DNA from: Flavobacteriaceae bacterium
GTDB lineage: Bacteria > Bacteroidota > Bacteroidia > Flavobacteriales > Flavobacteriaceae
Direction of reading: 5' to 3'
Length of the DNA stretch: 29,503 nt
NCBI GenBank assembly: GCA_947472705.1
Contig: CANJDA010000010.1
Span: 1 to 29,503, forward strand
Part shown: positions 1 to 8,458 of the stretch, one piece after another
Layout: each line of letters opens with the position of its first letter
Position numbering within the stretch: the stretch's first letter is position 1
The notes under the pieces: model-generated
Databases searched by the model: none
The model's input: only the letters and a program-made list of their open reading frames with translations
Told to the model about the DNA's origin: nothing
Position numbers and translations under genes: made by a program

Positions 1-50
1 AAAAAAAACAAAACCCAAAGAAACAAAAGAGCAAAGACATAAAATAAAAA

Positions 51-68
51 AGCGATTAAAAAATCGCT
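51..68 (-). terminator. Rho-independent terminator of the T9SS-cargo gene
   Basis: A perfect 7-bp inverted repeat (AGCGATT / AATCGCT, 4-nt loop) lies 13 bases past the stop codon of the minus-strand gene. Read on the minus strand it is followed by a T-rich tract (TTTTTATTTTATG). The stem is short, so efficiency is uncertain, but position and T-tract fit an intrinsic terminator. Confidence 0.75.
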
Positions 69-81
69 TTGCTTATGGTTT

Positions 82-1863
82 CTATTTTGAAGAAATAATA
101 ATTTTTTGATTTATTTTTTTATTATCCTTGGTTAATAGCTGAACCAAATAAACCGCTTCACTCAAACCGTTTGTAGTAAACTTATAGCTATCCTTAACTT
201 CTAATTTTTGATTGTCAAAAAGTAATTTACCATTTAAATCAAAAAGTTTCACCGAAGATATTGCAATCAAATTGGGATTTGATACTGTAAGTTGTTGTGC
301 TTCATTATTTTGAAATATAACAAAATTTGAAACTATATCAGGATGAGTAGACAACGACTCGTTTTTAAAAGTCAATTCAAAACGAGTATTATAAATACCA
401 CTTGGTAAAGTAACTTCATAAGTGCCATTTTTTACATCATGATATGTATTGTCTTGGGCATCATAAATATAAACTGTTTGACTTTCATCAAAATTTAATA
501 CTGTAGAAGCATCAAATTTAAAAGTAGTTGTATTTGTTACTTTGATTCCGATAGGAATTCTTTTTTCAATATCAAAATTTACACCCTGAATCACATATCT
601 TTCGTTATCCAGAAAAAAATAAACATCATTGGGAACATCTTCTCCCACTGGACTCTTTGCATCAATACCTCTATCAACTCCATCAGTAGCTTGTGGCACA
701 AATGCCAATGCAATTTGAGTAGTGTATTGATTATTAATAATAGTATTCAACCTAATTTGTGAAACACTTTCAATTACAGTTTCATTTGCTGTTGCTGAGT
801 TGGTATTTTTTTCAAATTGAGAAAAACTCCCCTCTTTATTGTAGGCTCTATATGAATTTTTAATTGTTAAAGCACCATTGCTATTTCCTTTTACCATAAA
901 ACCTTGACCAATCGGAGCATATTTCCTTTCAATGATTAAACCCGAAGAAGCACCTACAGTATTTAGTGAACCGTCAATATTGTAGGTATTGAATGTAGCA
1001 GGTACATAAATTCCATTCGAAACTAAACTAACAGGAGAATACGTCCCATAGCCTCCTTGATAGGCCAATAACAAATGAGAATTAACCGTTTTATCCTGTT
1101 CCCAATAGTAAGCAATTCCAGTGCAAGCAGAATTAGCAGCATCTAATAAAAAAGCATTTACATGTAAAGCTGAAGGATACGGATTTCCTGTTAAGGTAAA
1201 ATTATTAGTTCCAATATTTACTGTAATATTTCCATCATTAGGCTTTCCTCTAAAATCATAGCGTTGTGCACTTCCAGGGTTATTTACAGCTGTTTCACCA
1301 ACATTAGTGGCATCGGAGCCTGCAGTACCTTTCATAGTAAATCCTTGACCGGCACTGATATTTGTAGTGGCACCCGATTGAAACCATTGGGCATAAGTAG
1401 AGGATGATAAAAACTTCCATATCCAATAAGTAGAAATAGCTAATGACCCAGAACTAGATTGTCCATCAGAGTCATCAGTAATCATTGTGGCTGGTGTACT
1501 AGCAGTTTTAGTTGTGGGTATATTCAACATGGTAATCCCAAAATCTTCATTTCCAGCAGCAGCTGAGGCATTACCCACAGGAGAGCACCAATAGTTATAG
1601 GCAAAATTATTAACGGTGCCTTCTTGAAAAACAGAAAGTTTTCCAATTCCTTTGTTTGTTGATGCTCCTGTTGTTCCTTGCAACAACTGGCCTTGATTTC
1701 TTAAATAAAAATTACTGTTTGCTCCATTCAACTCAATATTGCCTGTCGCAAAAACTACACTGTTTTTATTATAAACGTAGCTATTATTGCTTACATATAG
1801 TTGTGTAAAACCACTTGTGCTAAATAGCAAACTCAAAAAAAGTGTTATTACAAAACGAATCAT
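82..1863 (-). CDS. Secreted protein with C-terminal type IX secretion (type A) sorting domain
   Basis: The protein is likely exported by the Sec system and then across the outer membrane by the Bacteroidota type IX secretion system. I start it at the ATG at 1863 (593 aa), because this puts a clean signal peptide at the N-terminus (a Lys/Arg-poor start, a hydrophobic core LFLSLLF, and cleavage near SGFTQ). The ATG at 1920 would add 19 residues before it. The body is rich in Asn, Thr, Ser and Gly and has no catalytic motif I recognise; it is probably a beta-rich surface or matrix protein. The last ~75 residues have the sorting-domain pattern: a strand ending SVKLFDLNGKLLF, then GLSEAVYLVQLLT and a basic end KKINQKIIISSK. 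It is monocistronic and has its own terminator. The substrate or partner is unknown. Confidence 0.85.
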   Translation of the reverse strand: MIRFVITLFLSLLFSTSGFTQLYVSNNSYVYNKNSVVFATGNIELNGANSNFYLRNQGQLLQGTTGASTNKGIGKLSVFQEGTVNNFAYNYWCSPVGNASAAAGNEDFGITMLNIPTTKTASTPATMITDDSDGQSSSGSLAISTYWIWKFLSSSTYAQWFQSGATTNISAGQGFTMKGTAGSDATNVGETAVNNPGSAQRYDFRGKPNDGNITVNIGTNNFTLTGNPYPSALHVNAFLLDAANSACTGIAYYWEQDKTVNSHLLLAYQGGYGTYSPVSLVSNGIYVPATFNTYNIDGSLNTVGASSGLIIERKYAPIGQGFMVKGNSNGALTIKNSYRAYNKEGSFSQFEKNTNSATANETVIESVSQIRLNTIINNQYTTQIALAFVPQATDGVDRGIDAKSPVGEDVPNDVYFFLDNERYVIQGVNFDIEKRIPIGIKVTNTTTFKFDASTVLNFDESQTVYIYDAQDNTYHDVKNGTYEVTLPSGIYNTRFELTFKNESLSTHPDIVSNFVIFQNNEAQQLTVSNPNLIAISSVKLFDLNGKLLFDNQKLEVKDSYKFTTNGLSEAVYLVQLLTKDNKKINQKIIISSK

Positions 1864-2126
1864 ACTCAAATTCAATTTATTATTGCGTAAAATTAAAGAA
1901 ATCCAATTAATAATAATCATAAAAATGAAACAAAATAGGTTTTAACAATGCTCATCTATTTTTCAAGTAGTGCATTGTGAATTTTGAAATTTCATAATTT
2001 ATTTTGTAAGCCTGTTCCTAAATGAACGATTTAGAATTAAAAAAAAACAAAAAGAGAGTATTGTTCTAAAATGTTTTTGAAAATTAAATATCTATAAACG
2101 ATTAGTATCGTTACTTATAAAGTATT

Positions 2127-2134
2127 TAAATTTG
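2127..2134 (+). promoter_or_regulatory. Candidate Bacteroidota -7 box for the DUF5522-hutU genes
   Basis: TAAATTTG matches the Bacteroidota primary-sigma -7 consensus TAnnTTTG. I see no good -33 TTTG box upstream. The box ends only 5 bases before the ATG at 2140, so any transcript starting here would be nearly leaderless. It may be a chance match in AT-rich DNA. The rest of 1864-2126 shows no other clear signal. Confidence 0.45.
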
Positions 2135-2139
2135 TATCC

Positions 2140-2316
2140 ATGAATGACCAAAATAATGAGGGTAAATTAATTGAAGGTGAAGATTATTATCTTTCTCCAG
2201 AAGGTTATAAAATTTTCACCTCCAACTATCATTTAAAAAGGGGCTATTGCTGTCGGAGTGGTTGCCGTCATTGCCCTTATGGCTTTGACAAAAAAACAGG
2301 AACTATTAAGAAGTGA
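2140..2316 (+). CDS. DUF5522-family cysteine-rich mini-protein (58 aa)
   Basis: This short ORF starts at the ATG at 2140 and ends with TGA at 2314-2316. The N-terminal half is acidic (EGKLIEGEDYYLSPEGY). The C-terminal half carries the family signature GYCCRSGCRHCPYGF, with four cysteines and a histidine spaced like a small metal-binding knuckle, followed by a Lys-rich tail. The arrangement of YYLSPEGYKIFTSNYHL before the cysteine block is what I recall for DUF5522 proteins of Bacteroidota; that family has no established function. It lies 34 bp upstream of hutU on the same strand and may be cotranscribed. Metal (Zn or Fe) binding is inferred from the cysteines only. Confidence 0.88.
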   Translation: MNDQNNEGKLIEGEDYYLSPEGYKIFTSNYHLKRGYCCRSGCRHCPYGFDKKTGTIKK

Positions 2317-2350
2317 TTAGCAAGAACAAACACAAACAATAAATTTAAAA

Positions 2351-4327
2351 ATGACTTTTAAAGACCAAATACTAGAAGGAATTCCATCGGTGTTACCTAA
2401 TGCAAAACAATATGAATCAGCTATAAACCACGCACCAAAGCGTAAAGAAATACTATCCGAAGAAGAAAAGAAGTTAGCCTTAAAGAATGCTTTACGCTAT
2501 TTTGAGCCTAAACATCACGCCTTATTACTTCCTGAATTCAAAGCAGAGTTGGAAACTTACGGTAGAATTTATATGTACCGACTTCGCCCCGATTATAAAA
2601 TGTATGCTCGACCTATTTCTGAATATCCAGGGAAATGTGAACAGGCCAAAGCCATTATGCTAATGATTCAAAACAATTTGGATTATGCGGTGGCGCAACA
2701 TCCTCATGAATTGATTACCTATGGAGGAAACGGTGCCGTATTCCAAAACTGGGCACAATATCTTTTAACAATGAAATATTTGGCAGAAATGACTGAAGAA
2801 CAAACTTTGGTTATGTATTCGGGCCACCCTATGGGATTATTCCCATCGCACAAAGAAGCGCCAAGAGTAGTTGTGACAAATGGCATGGTTATCCCAAATT
2901 ATTCGAAACCCGATGATTGGGAAAAAATGAATGCATTAGGTGTATCCCAATACGGACAAATGACAGCTGGAAGTTATATGTATATAGGCCCACAAGGCAT
3001 TGTACACGGAACGACAATCACCGTTTTAAACGGTTTCCGAAAAATAAAAAAATCACCCACAGGAGGATTATTTGTAACCTCAGGATTGGGGGGGATGAGT
3101 GGTGCTCAACCTAAAGCAGGGAACATTGCTGGTTGTGTAACCGTTTGTGCCGAAGTCAATCCAAAAATTACACACATTCGTCATTCGCAAGGTTGGATTA
3201 ATGAAATAGTTGAAAATATTGACGATTTAGTTCCAAGAGTAAAAAAAGCTTTAGTTAATAAAGAAGTAGTTTCTATAGCCTATTTAGGAAATATAGTTGA
3301 TGTTTGGGAACGTTTTGACCAAGAAAATTTGCACATTGACTTAGGTTCAGACCAAACCTCTCTGCACAATCCCTGGGCTGGTGGTTACTACCCTATTGGA
3401 TATACTTTTGAAGAATCGAATGAATTGATGGCTAACAATCCTGAAAAATTCAAAGAAGAAGTGCAAAAAACATTGCGTCGACATGCAGCCACAATCAACA
3501 AACATACCGCAAAAGGAACCTATTTCTTTGATTATGGAAATGCTTTTTTATTAGAAGCTTCAAGAGCGGGTGCTGATGTTATGGCAGTAAACAAGATAGA
3601 TTTCAAATACCCAAGTTACGTTCAAGATATCATGGGACCTATGTGTTTTGATTATGGCTTTGGACCTTTCCGTTGGGTTTGTGCATCTGGAAATCCGGAT
3701 GATTTAGCAAAAACAGACAAAATAGCCTGTGACGTTTTGGAAGAAATGATGAAAAATTCACCAGAGGAAATTCAGCAACAAATGGCTGATAACATCCAAT
3801 GGATAAAAGGGGCTCAAGAAAATAAATTAGTAGTAGGTTCACAAGCGCGTATTTTATATGCCGATGCCGAAGGACGAATCAAAATAGCTGAAGCATTTAA
3901 CCAAGCCATTGCTCGTGGCGAAATTGGCTATGTGGTTTTGGGCCGTGACCATCACGATGTATCGGGAACGGATTCGCCTTACCGAGAAACGTCAAACATT
4001 TATGACGGTTCACGTTTTACTGCCGATATGGCTATTCACAATGTCATTGGTGACAGTTTCCGTGGAGCTACTTGGGTTTCCATTCATAATGGTGGTGGTG
4101 TTGGTTGGGGCGAAGTTATTAATGGTGGTTTCGGTATGGTTCTTGATGGAAGTAAGGACGCCTCGAGACGATTAGAATCTATGCTTTTTTGGGATGTTAA
4201 TAATGGAATTTCTAGAAGAAGCTGGGCCCGTAACGATGGTGCAATTTTTGCTATAAAAAGAGCCATGGCTACGCAACCTTTACTAAAAGTAACCATCCCC
4301 AATTTAGTTGATGACGATTTGTTATAA
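2351..4327 (+). CDS. hutU: Urocanate hydratase (urocanase)
   Basis: This is the second enzyme of histidine degradation. It converts urocanate to 4-imidazolone-5-propionate with tightly bound NAD+ in the cytoplasm. Family blocks in order are YGGNGAVFQNWAQY, MYSGHPMGLFPS, YGQMTAGSYMYIGPQGIVHG, the glycine-rich NAD site GLGGMSGAQPKAGNIAG, FDYGNAF, GPMCFDYGFGPFRW and GRDHHDVSGTDSPYRET. Compared with the Pseudomonas putida enzyme as I remember it, Cys432 in GPMCFDYG occupies the catalytic Cys410 position. At 658 aa it is about 100 residues longer than the classical enzyme, with a longer N-terminus and insertions; I believe this belongs to a long Bacteroidota clade. No hutH, hutI or hutG lies in the window. 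A DUF4136 lipoprotein follows after 12 bp. Confidence 0.95.
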   Translation: MTFKDQILEGIPSVLPNAKQYESAINHAPKRKEILSEEEKKLALKNALRYFEPKHHALLLPEFKAELETYGRIYMYRLRPDYKMYARPISEYPGKCEQAKAIMLMIQNNLDYAVAQHPHELITYGGNGAVFQNWAQYLLTMKYLAEMTEEQTLVMYSGHPMGLFPSHKEAPRVVVTNGMVIPNYSKPDDWEKMNALGVSQYGQMTAGSYMYIGPQGIVHGTTITVLNGFRKIKKSPTGGLFVTSGLGGMSGAQPKAGNIAGCVTVCAEVNPKITHIRHSQGWINEIVENIDDLVPRVKKALVNKEVVSIAYLGNIVDVWERFDQENLHIDLGSDQTSLHNPWAGGYYPIGYTFEESNELMANNPEKFKEEVQKTLRRHAATINKHTAKGTYFFDYGNAFLLEASRAGADVMAVNKIDFKYPSYVQDIMGPMCFDYGFGPFRWVCASGNPDDLAKTDKIACDVLEEMMKNSPEEIQQQMADNIQWIKGAQENKLVVGSQARILYADAEGRIKIAEAFNQAIARGEIGYVVLGRDHHDVSGTDSPYRETSNIYDGSRFTADMAIHNVIGDSFRGATWVSIHNGGGVGWGEVINGGFGMVLDGSKDASRRLESMLFWDVNNGISRRSWARNDGAIFAIKRAMATQPLLKVTIPNLVDDDLL

Positions 4328-4339
4328 CACTTAATAAAA

Positions 4340-4879
4340 ATGATTATGAAAAAGTTAGCTTTTATTCCGATTTTATTTTTCTTATTAACTTCATGCAGTT
4401 CCGTCAGAGTGAACTCGGATTATGATAAAAAAGTAGATTTTTCACAATACAAGACCTATGCTTTTTTAAAGGCCGGAATTGACAAAGTAGAAATATCCGA
4501 TTTAGACAAAAAGAGAATACTTCGCTCTATTGATGAAACATTAGCAGCGAAAGGTTTTGCCAAAAGTGAAACTCCTGATTTGTTAATTAATATTTTCACC
4601 AAAGAAAGAGAACAGGTTGATGTTAACCAATTCAATATGGGTTGGGGATACGGCTGGGGCTATGGTTGGAATCCTTATTTATGGGGAGGCAACACTACTG
4701 TAAATCGTTATACCGAAGGCACTTTATACATCGATTTAATTGATGCAAAGAAAAAAGAATTAATCTGGCAAGGAGAAGGAGAAGGTACACTCACCAAAGA
4801 CACCAATAAGAAAGAGGCGCTTATTAAGGAATTTGTATCCAAAATTCTGGAGCAATATCCACCTGTTGTTAAGAAATAA
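4340..4879 (+). CDS. DUF4136-family lipoprotein
   Basis: This is a predicted lipoprotein of unknown function. The N-terminus has a Lys-Lys start, a hydrophobic core and the lipobox LTSC, with Cys19 as the lipidation site (counting from the ATG at 4340; a second ATG at 4346 is equally possible). After the cysteine comes the DUF4136 opening, VDFSQYKTYAFL, then a central segment SETPDLLINIFTKERE and a Gly/Trp/Tyr stretch at about residues 101-117 (GWGYGWGYGW...). It ends with the usual TEGTLYIDLIDAKKKELIWQ strand region. The family is common in Bacteroidota and is presumed to be envelope-located. It follows hutU by 12 bp and precedes a strong terminator, so it is probably the last gene of that transcript; a link to histidine use is not implied. 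Confidence 0.85.
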   Translation: MIMKKLAFIPILFFLLTSCSSVRVNSDYDKKVDFSQYKTYAFLKAGIDKVEISDLDKKRILRSIDETLAAKGFAKSETPDLLINIFTKEREQVDVNQFNMGWGYGWGYGWNPYLWGGNTTVNRYTEGTLYIDLIDAKKKELIWQGEGEGTLTKDTNKKEALIKEFVSKILEQYPPVVKK

Positions 4880-4884
4880 TATAC

Positions 4885-4945
4885 TTCAAAATTTGTTATT
4901 CAAAATTGAATATTCAACATTCAACTTGGAATTTTGAATTTTGAA
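4885..4945. repeat. AT-rich intergenic inverted repeats (TTCAAAATT / AATTTTGAA)
   Basis: Two copies of TTCAAAATT (4885-4893, 4899-4907) face two copies of AATTTTGAA (4930-4938, 4937-4945), around a short ATTCAACATTCAACTT core. The block sits between the DUF4136 stop and the terminator and could fold into an AU-rich stem. It looks like low-complexity intergenic repeat rather than a protein-binding site. Confidence 0.6.
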
Positions 4946-4951
4946 ATTGCA

Positions 4952-4981
4952 AAACCGTAACAGTGATGTTGCGGTTTTTTT
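4952..4981 (+). terminator. Rho-independent terminator of the hutU-DUF4136 transcript
   Basis: The stem AAACCGTAAC / GTTGCGGTTT pairs over 10 positions with one G-U, has a 6-nt loop, and runs into a tract of seven T. It lies about 70 bp past the DUF4136 stop codon. Confidence 0.9.
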
Positions 4982-5042
4982 GTGGCTAAAAAAAATCAAA
5001 TTGACATACATAGGTTGTACTATTTTTATAATATTGAAAATG

Positions 5043-5136
5043 AATTATTACACTTTTTTGTAATAATTTTTATAATCAAAAAATATTTTATTACAATTTT
5101 GTAATAATTTCTGTCATTGAAAAAAAATTATTACAC
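5043..5136. repeat. AT-rich palindromes sharing the half-site TTATTACA
   Basis: Three related elements lie in a convergent intergenic gap. AATTATTACA (5043-5052) pairs perfectly with TGTAATAATT (5059-5068). TTATTACAA (5088-5096) pairs with TTGTAATAA (5099-5107). A lone half-site at 5126-5136 repeats the first 11 bases of the first element exactly. The gap 4880-5211 contains no ORF; apart from these elements and the two terminators I see nothing in it. Confidence 0.7.
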
Positions 5137-5149
5137 TATGCTATGGGTT

Positions 5150-5185
5150 TAAAATAAAACCCGCAACTGAATTGGTTACGGGTTT
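5150..5185 (-). terminator. Rho-independent terminator of the paa/2-oxo acid dehydrogenase run
   Basis: On the minus strand the stem AAACCCGTAAC / GTTGCGGGTTT pairs over 11 positions (one G-U) with a 7-nt loop, followed by TTATTTTAAA. It starts 26 bp past the stop codon of the E1 gene and is the natural end of the long minus-strand transcript. Confidence 0.88.
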
Positions 5186-5211
5186 ATGTATGTTTAAATA
5201 AGCTTATAAAT

Positions 5212-7263
5212 TTAATAGCTCAAAAGCTCCTCCATCTTAGCTTTCACTTTATCTGCATTTGGTATCATGGTAAACTCTAAGGTGCTGTTCAGCGGAATCG
5301 CTGGCATATTTTCGGAACCAATGACCATTACTGGAGCATCGAGGTTTTTAAAACATTTTTCTTGTATCATACCGGCCAAACTTCTGGCAAAAGAATTATT
5401 AGTCGGCTCTTCGGTCACTACTAAGCATTTCTTAGCTTTTTTAACCGATTTTAATAGGGTTTCTTCGTCTAACGGATATAAAGTTCTTAAATCGACTATT
5501 TCCACTTGATTTTTCATATCAGCTGAAGCATTCAATGCCCAGTGTACTCCCATTCCATAGGTAATTACCGTAATAGTTTCTTCGGATTCCTGTTCCCAAA
5601 TTTCCTGAACCACATTGGCTTTACCAAAAGGTAAAATATAATCTTCACTCGGTTCGTTTACTCGGGCGGCATCGGTTCCTTTTACTTTACTCCAATACAA
5701 ACCTTTATGTTCTAAAATCACGACTGGATTCGGGTCATAATAGGCAGCTTTCAACAATCCTTTTAAATCGGCTCCATTACTTGGATACGCGATTTTTATT
5801 CCACGAATGTTTGTCAGTACACTTTCTACCGAAGAGGAATGATAAGGGCCGCCGCTGCCATAAGCTCCAATTGGAACACGTAAAATCATGCTCACTGGCC
5901 ATTTGCCATTGGTCAAATAACTCGAACGACTTACTTCGGTAAATAACTGGTTTAGTCCTGGCCATATATAATCCGCAAACTGTACCTCAACAATTGGTTT
6001 TAAACCAACTGCTGACATTCCCACCGTTGAACCAACGATGAAAGCTTCTTGAATAGGTGTATTAAAAACTCTTTCATCTCCAAATTTCTGTGCCAAAGTC
6101 GCTGCTTCTCTGAATACACCTCCTAATCGTCCGCCAACGTCTTGTCCGTAAAGCAAACATTCCTTATGTGTTTTCATCAATTCTTCTACAGCAAATAGAG
6201 CACAATCTACCATCACCACTTTATCTTCGCGCTGCGGATTTCTTTTTCCAACTTCTTCTGTAATTGGCGTTGGAGCAAAATCATGTGTAAACAAATCTTC
6301 TGGGGAAGGGTCTTCTGCCAATTGGGCTTTATCAAAATCGACTTTGACTTTGGCTACAGCCAAAGCTTCGATAGTTTGTATTTCTTTTTCTGTAAATCCG
6401 GCATCCAATAATTGTTGAATCAAAATTGGAAAAGGATCACGCGATTGTGCTTCTTCCAAATCGTCTCGGTACCATTCCATTCGAACGCCCGAAGTGTGGT
6501 GATTTAACAACGGCACTTTGGCATGCACCAAAAATGGGCGACGTTCTTCACGAATCGTTTTGACCACTTTTTGAACGGCCAAATAACTTTCGGTAAAATT
6601 GGCTCCATCAATCGAAATGGCTTCAATGCCATGAAAGCCTTTTACATAGTCAAATGCATTTTGAGCCCGAGTTTCAGCAGCATTAGCCGAAATATCCCAA
6701 CCGTTATCTTGCACCAAATATAAAATCGGTAACTGTTTCAAAGCAGCCATTTGGAATGCTTCAGCAATTTCTCCTTCGGTAACCGAGGCATCACCCAACG
6801 AACAAACCACAATCGGCGCTTCTTGATTCTTATCTTGAATTCCTATATTTTCTTTATACCAAAATCCCATTGCCGCTCCCGTAGCCGGAATGGCCTGCAT
6901 CCCAGTAGCAGAAGATTGATGTGGAATTTTTGGTTTATCCGCATCCCTTAAACTTGGGTGACAGTAATAGGTTCGCCCTCCTGAAAAAGGATCGTCTTTT
7001 TTTGCCATTAACTGCAACATCAAATCGTACGGTTGCATCCCGATTCCCAATAACATCGAATCATCACGGTAATACGGGAACGCATAATCCTGTGGTAATA
7101 ATTGCATGGCCATAGCAATCTGAATGGCTTCATGCCCTCGCGAAGTAGCGTGAACATATTTGGAAACTATCTTAAAATTATCTTCATACAATGTGGTCAT
7201 TGCCTTGGCAGTGGCCATAGTTGCAAAAGCTTTTTTGAAGATGTTTTTATCTAATGAACTCAT
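5212..7263 (-). CDS. 2-oxo acid dehydrogenase E1, fused alpha and beta subunits
   Basis: This is thiamine-diphosphate-dependent E1 of a branched-chain-type 2-oxo acid dehydrogenase complex. It decarboxylates a 2-oxo acid and passes the acyl group to the lipoyl arm of E2. The alpha part (about 1-330) has YYRDDSMLLGIGM and the ThDP/Mg motif GDASVTEG (157-164) leading to Asn187. The beta part (from about 345) has LLYGQDVGGRLGGVF, NTPIQEAFIVG, EVQFADYIWPGLNQL and RVPIGAYGSGGPYHS. At 683 aa it is a single-chain fusion; other bacteria use two genes, but fusion is common in Bacteroidota. The E2 gene lies upstream in the same direction with an aminotransferase between. No E3 gene is present, so E3 is presumably shared. 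The substrate may be branched-chain 2-oxo acids or, given the paa context, phenylpyruvate; sequence alone does not decide. Confidence 0.9.
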   Translation of the reverse strand: MSSLDKNIFKKAFATMATAKAMTTLYEDNFKIVSKYVHATSRGHEAIQIAMAMQLLPQDYAFPYYRDDSMLLGIGMQPYDLMLQLMAKKDDPFSGGRTYYCHPSLRDADKPKIPHQSSATGMQAIPATGAAMGFWYKENIGIQDKNQEAPIVVCSLGDASVTEGEIAEAFQMAALKQLPILYLVQDNGWDISANAAETRAQNAFDYVKGFHGIEAISIDGANFTESYLAVQKVVKTIREERRPFLVHAKVPLLNHHTSGVRMEWYRDDLEEAQSRDPFPILIQQLLDAGFTEKEIQTIEALAVAKVKVDFDKAQLAEDPSPEDLFTHDFAPTPITEEVGKRNPQREDKVVMVDCALFAVEELMKTHKECLLYGQDVGGRLGGVFREAATLAQKFGDERVFNTPIQEAFIVGSTVGMSAVGLKPIVEVQFADYIWPGLNQLFTEVSRSSYLTNGKWPVSMILRVPIGAYGSGGPYHSSSVESVLTNIRGIKIAYPSNGADLKGLLKAAYYDPNPVVILEHKGLYWSKVKGTDAARVNEPSEDYILPFGKANVVQEIWEQESEETITVITYGMGVHWALNASADMKNQVEIVDLRTLYPLDEETLLKSVKKAKKCLVVTEEPTNNSFARSLAGMIQEKCFKNLDAPVMVIGSENMPAIPLNSTLEFTMIPNADKVKAKMEELLSY

Positions 7264-7274
7264 TTTTAAATTTT

Positions 7275-7354
7275 AGGAGCGATACGCTCAGGCTTTATTT
7301 GGAATCCTTATTCCCGCTTTTCACACTACTAGGTAGATGCTAAAATCGGGGCTA
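7275..7354 (-). repeat. Intergenic repeat family, copy 1 of 3
   Basis: Read on the minus strand it begins TAGCCCCGAT, continues with ACCTAGTAGTGTG and AGCGGGAA, and ends TCGCTCCT. The same ordered blocks occur at 14952-15033 and 25479-25560. Its far end contains the inverted repeat GAGCG-ATA-CGCTC (7277-7289). It fills the gap between the aminotransferase and E1 genes, in the direction of transcription. Confidence 0.75.
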
Positions 7355-7383
7355 GTTAGGAAACCATTTGTGTATTTGTAAAC

Positions 7384-8442
7384 TTATTTAGCAGCAACTA
7401 ACCAGCCAAATTTATCTTCCATTTCTTGGGTTTTTATTCCATCCAAAGTATCTGAAACCATATCAGAAACCGGATTCTCACTTGGGAATTTTATAGACAA
7501 ATCATTGTTGCCAATTTCTTCAATTCGGGCAATACCAACTGCGGTACCAGCACCAAAGGCTTCTTCAAGTGTTCCGTTTTTTGATGCTTCTATAATTTCT
7601 GAAATAGTGATGGGTCTCTCTGTTACTTCATAGCCTTTGTCACGCAAAATAGCAATAACACTCATACGTGTAATTCCGGCCAAAATGGAACCACTCAAAT
7701 CTGGGGTAATAAACTTCCCTGCAATTTTGAAGAAAATATTCATCGTACCAACTTCTTGTACGTACTCAAAGTTTTGAGCATCTAACCACAATACTTGGTC
7801 ATACCCTTTCGCTTTGGCATATTCCGTTGGGCGAATCGCTCCAGCGTAATTACCCGCAGCTTTGGCTTCTCCAGTTCCACCATTCACAGCACGAACGTAC
7901 TTTCTTTCAGCATACAATTTAATTTTTCTGCTAAAGAAAGGACCCGCAGGCGAACCCATAACAATAAATTTAAAACTCGTTGCCGCACGCATTCCAATGA
8001 AAGGCTCATCTGCATACATAAACGGACGCAAATACAACGCGCTGCCTTCCTGAGTAGGAATCCAATCTTTTTCCAAATCCACAAACTGTTTCAATGCTTC
8101 TACAAATAAATCCTCAGGAAACAATGGCATTCCCATTCTATCGGCACTGAAATTCATGCGTTTAGCATTTTCATCGGGACGGAATAACAATGGTGTTCCA
8201 TCTTTACCTAAAGTTGCTTTCATACCTTCAAAAATAGCTTGTCCATAATGCAATGCCATAGCGGCAGGATGCGTTGGGATAAGAGCCAAAGGTTCAATTC
8301 GGGCATTACTCCATTCGCCATTTTGATAATCACAAACAAACATATGGTCTGAGAATTGGGTTCCCATCACGATACTGTTATTCAGTTCCACTTGGCTGAC
8401 TCTGGATTGTGCTACTTTGGTAATTTTTATCGAGTGTGTCAT
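7384..8442 (-). CDS. ilvE: Branched-chain-type aminotransferase (PLP fold type IV)
   Basis: The enzyme reversibly moves the amino group between leucine, isoleucine or valine and 2-oxoglutarate; some members also use phenylalanine. Motifs include ALHYGQAIFEGMKA, LYLRPFMYADEPFIG, the lysine region TGEAKAAGNYAGAIRP (the Lys in EAKAAGNY is the probable Schiff-base residue), QEVGTMNIFF and SGSILAGITRMSV. Start choice: the frame opens at 8481, but that overlaps the end of the E2 gene by 23 bp. ATGs at 8454 (4 bp after E2) and 8442 (MTHSIKITK) fit better; I chose 8442, giving 352 aa, close to the usual length. It lies between E2 and E1 of a 2-oxo acid dehydrogenase, so it likely supplies that complex with 2-oxo acids. 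The 120-bp gap to E1 holds a repeat element. Confidence 0.92.
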   Translation of the reverse strand: MTHSIKITKVAQSRVSQVELNNSIVMGTQFSDHMFVCDYQNGEWSNARIEPLALIPTHPAAMALHYGQAIFEGMKATLGKDGTPLLFRPDENAKRMNFSADRMGMPLFPEDLFVEALKQFVDLEKDWIPTQEGSALYLRPFMYADEPFIGMRAATSFKFIVMGSPAGPFFSRKIKLYAERKYVRAVNGGTGEAKAAGNYAGAIRPTEYAKAKGYDQVLWLDAQNFEYVQEVGTMNIFFKIAGKFITPDLSGSILAGITRMSVIAILRDKGYEVTERPITISEIIEASKNGTLEEAFGAGTAVGIARIEEIGNNDLSIKFPSENPVSDMVSDTLDGIKTQEMEDKFGWLVAAK

Positions 8443-8458
8443 TATATCTTGCATGGTA

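Noticed and set aside
1864..1920. Upstream ATG adding 19 residues to the T9SS cargo protein.
   Set aside because: The extension would bury the signal peptide; the ATG at 1863 gives a normal export signal.
2317..2350. A riboswitch or leader element before hutU.
   Set aside because: The gap is only 34 bp and has no stem of note.
5043..5136. Repeated TTATTACA units considered as a small CRISPR array.
   Set aside because: There are only two palindromes and one half-site with unequal, AT-rich spacing, and no cas genes.
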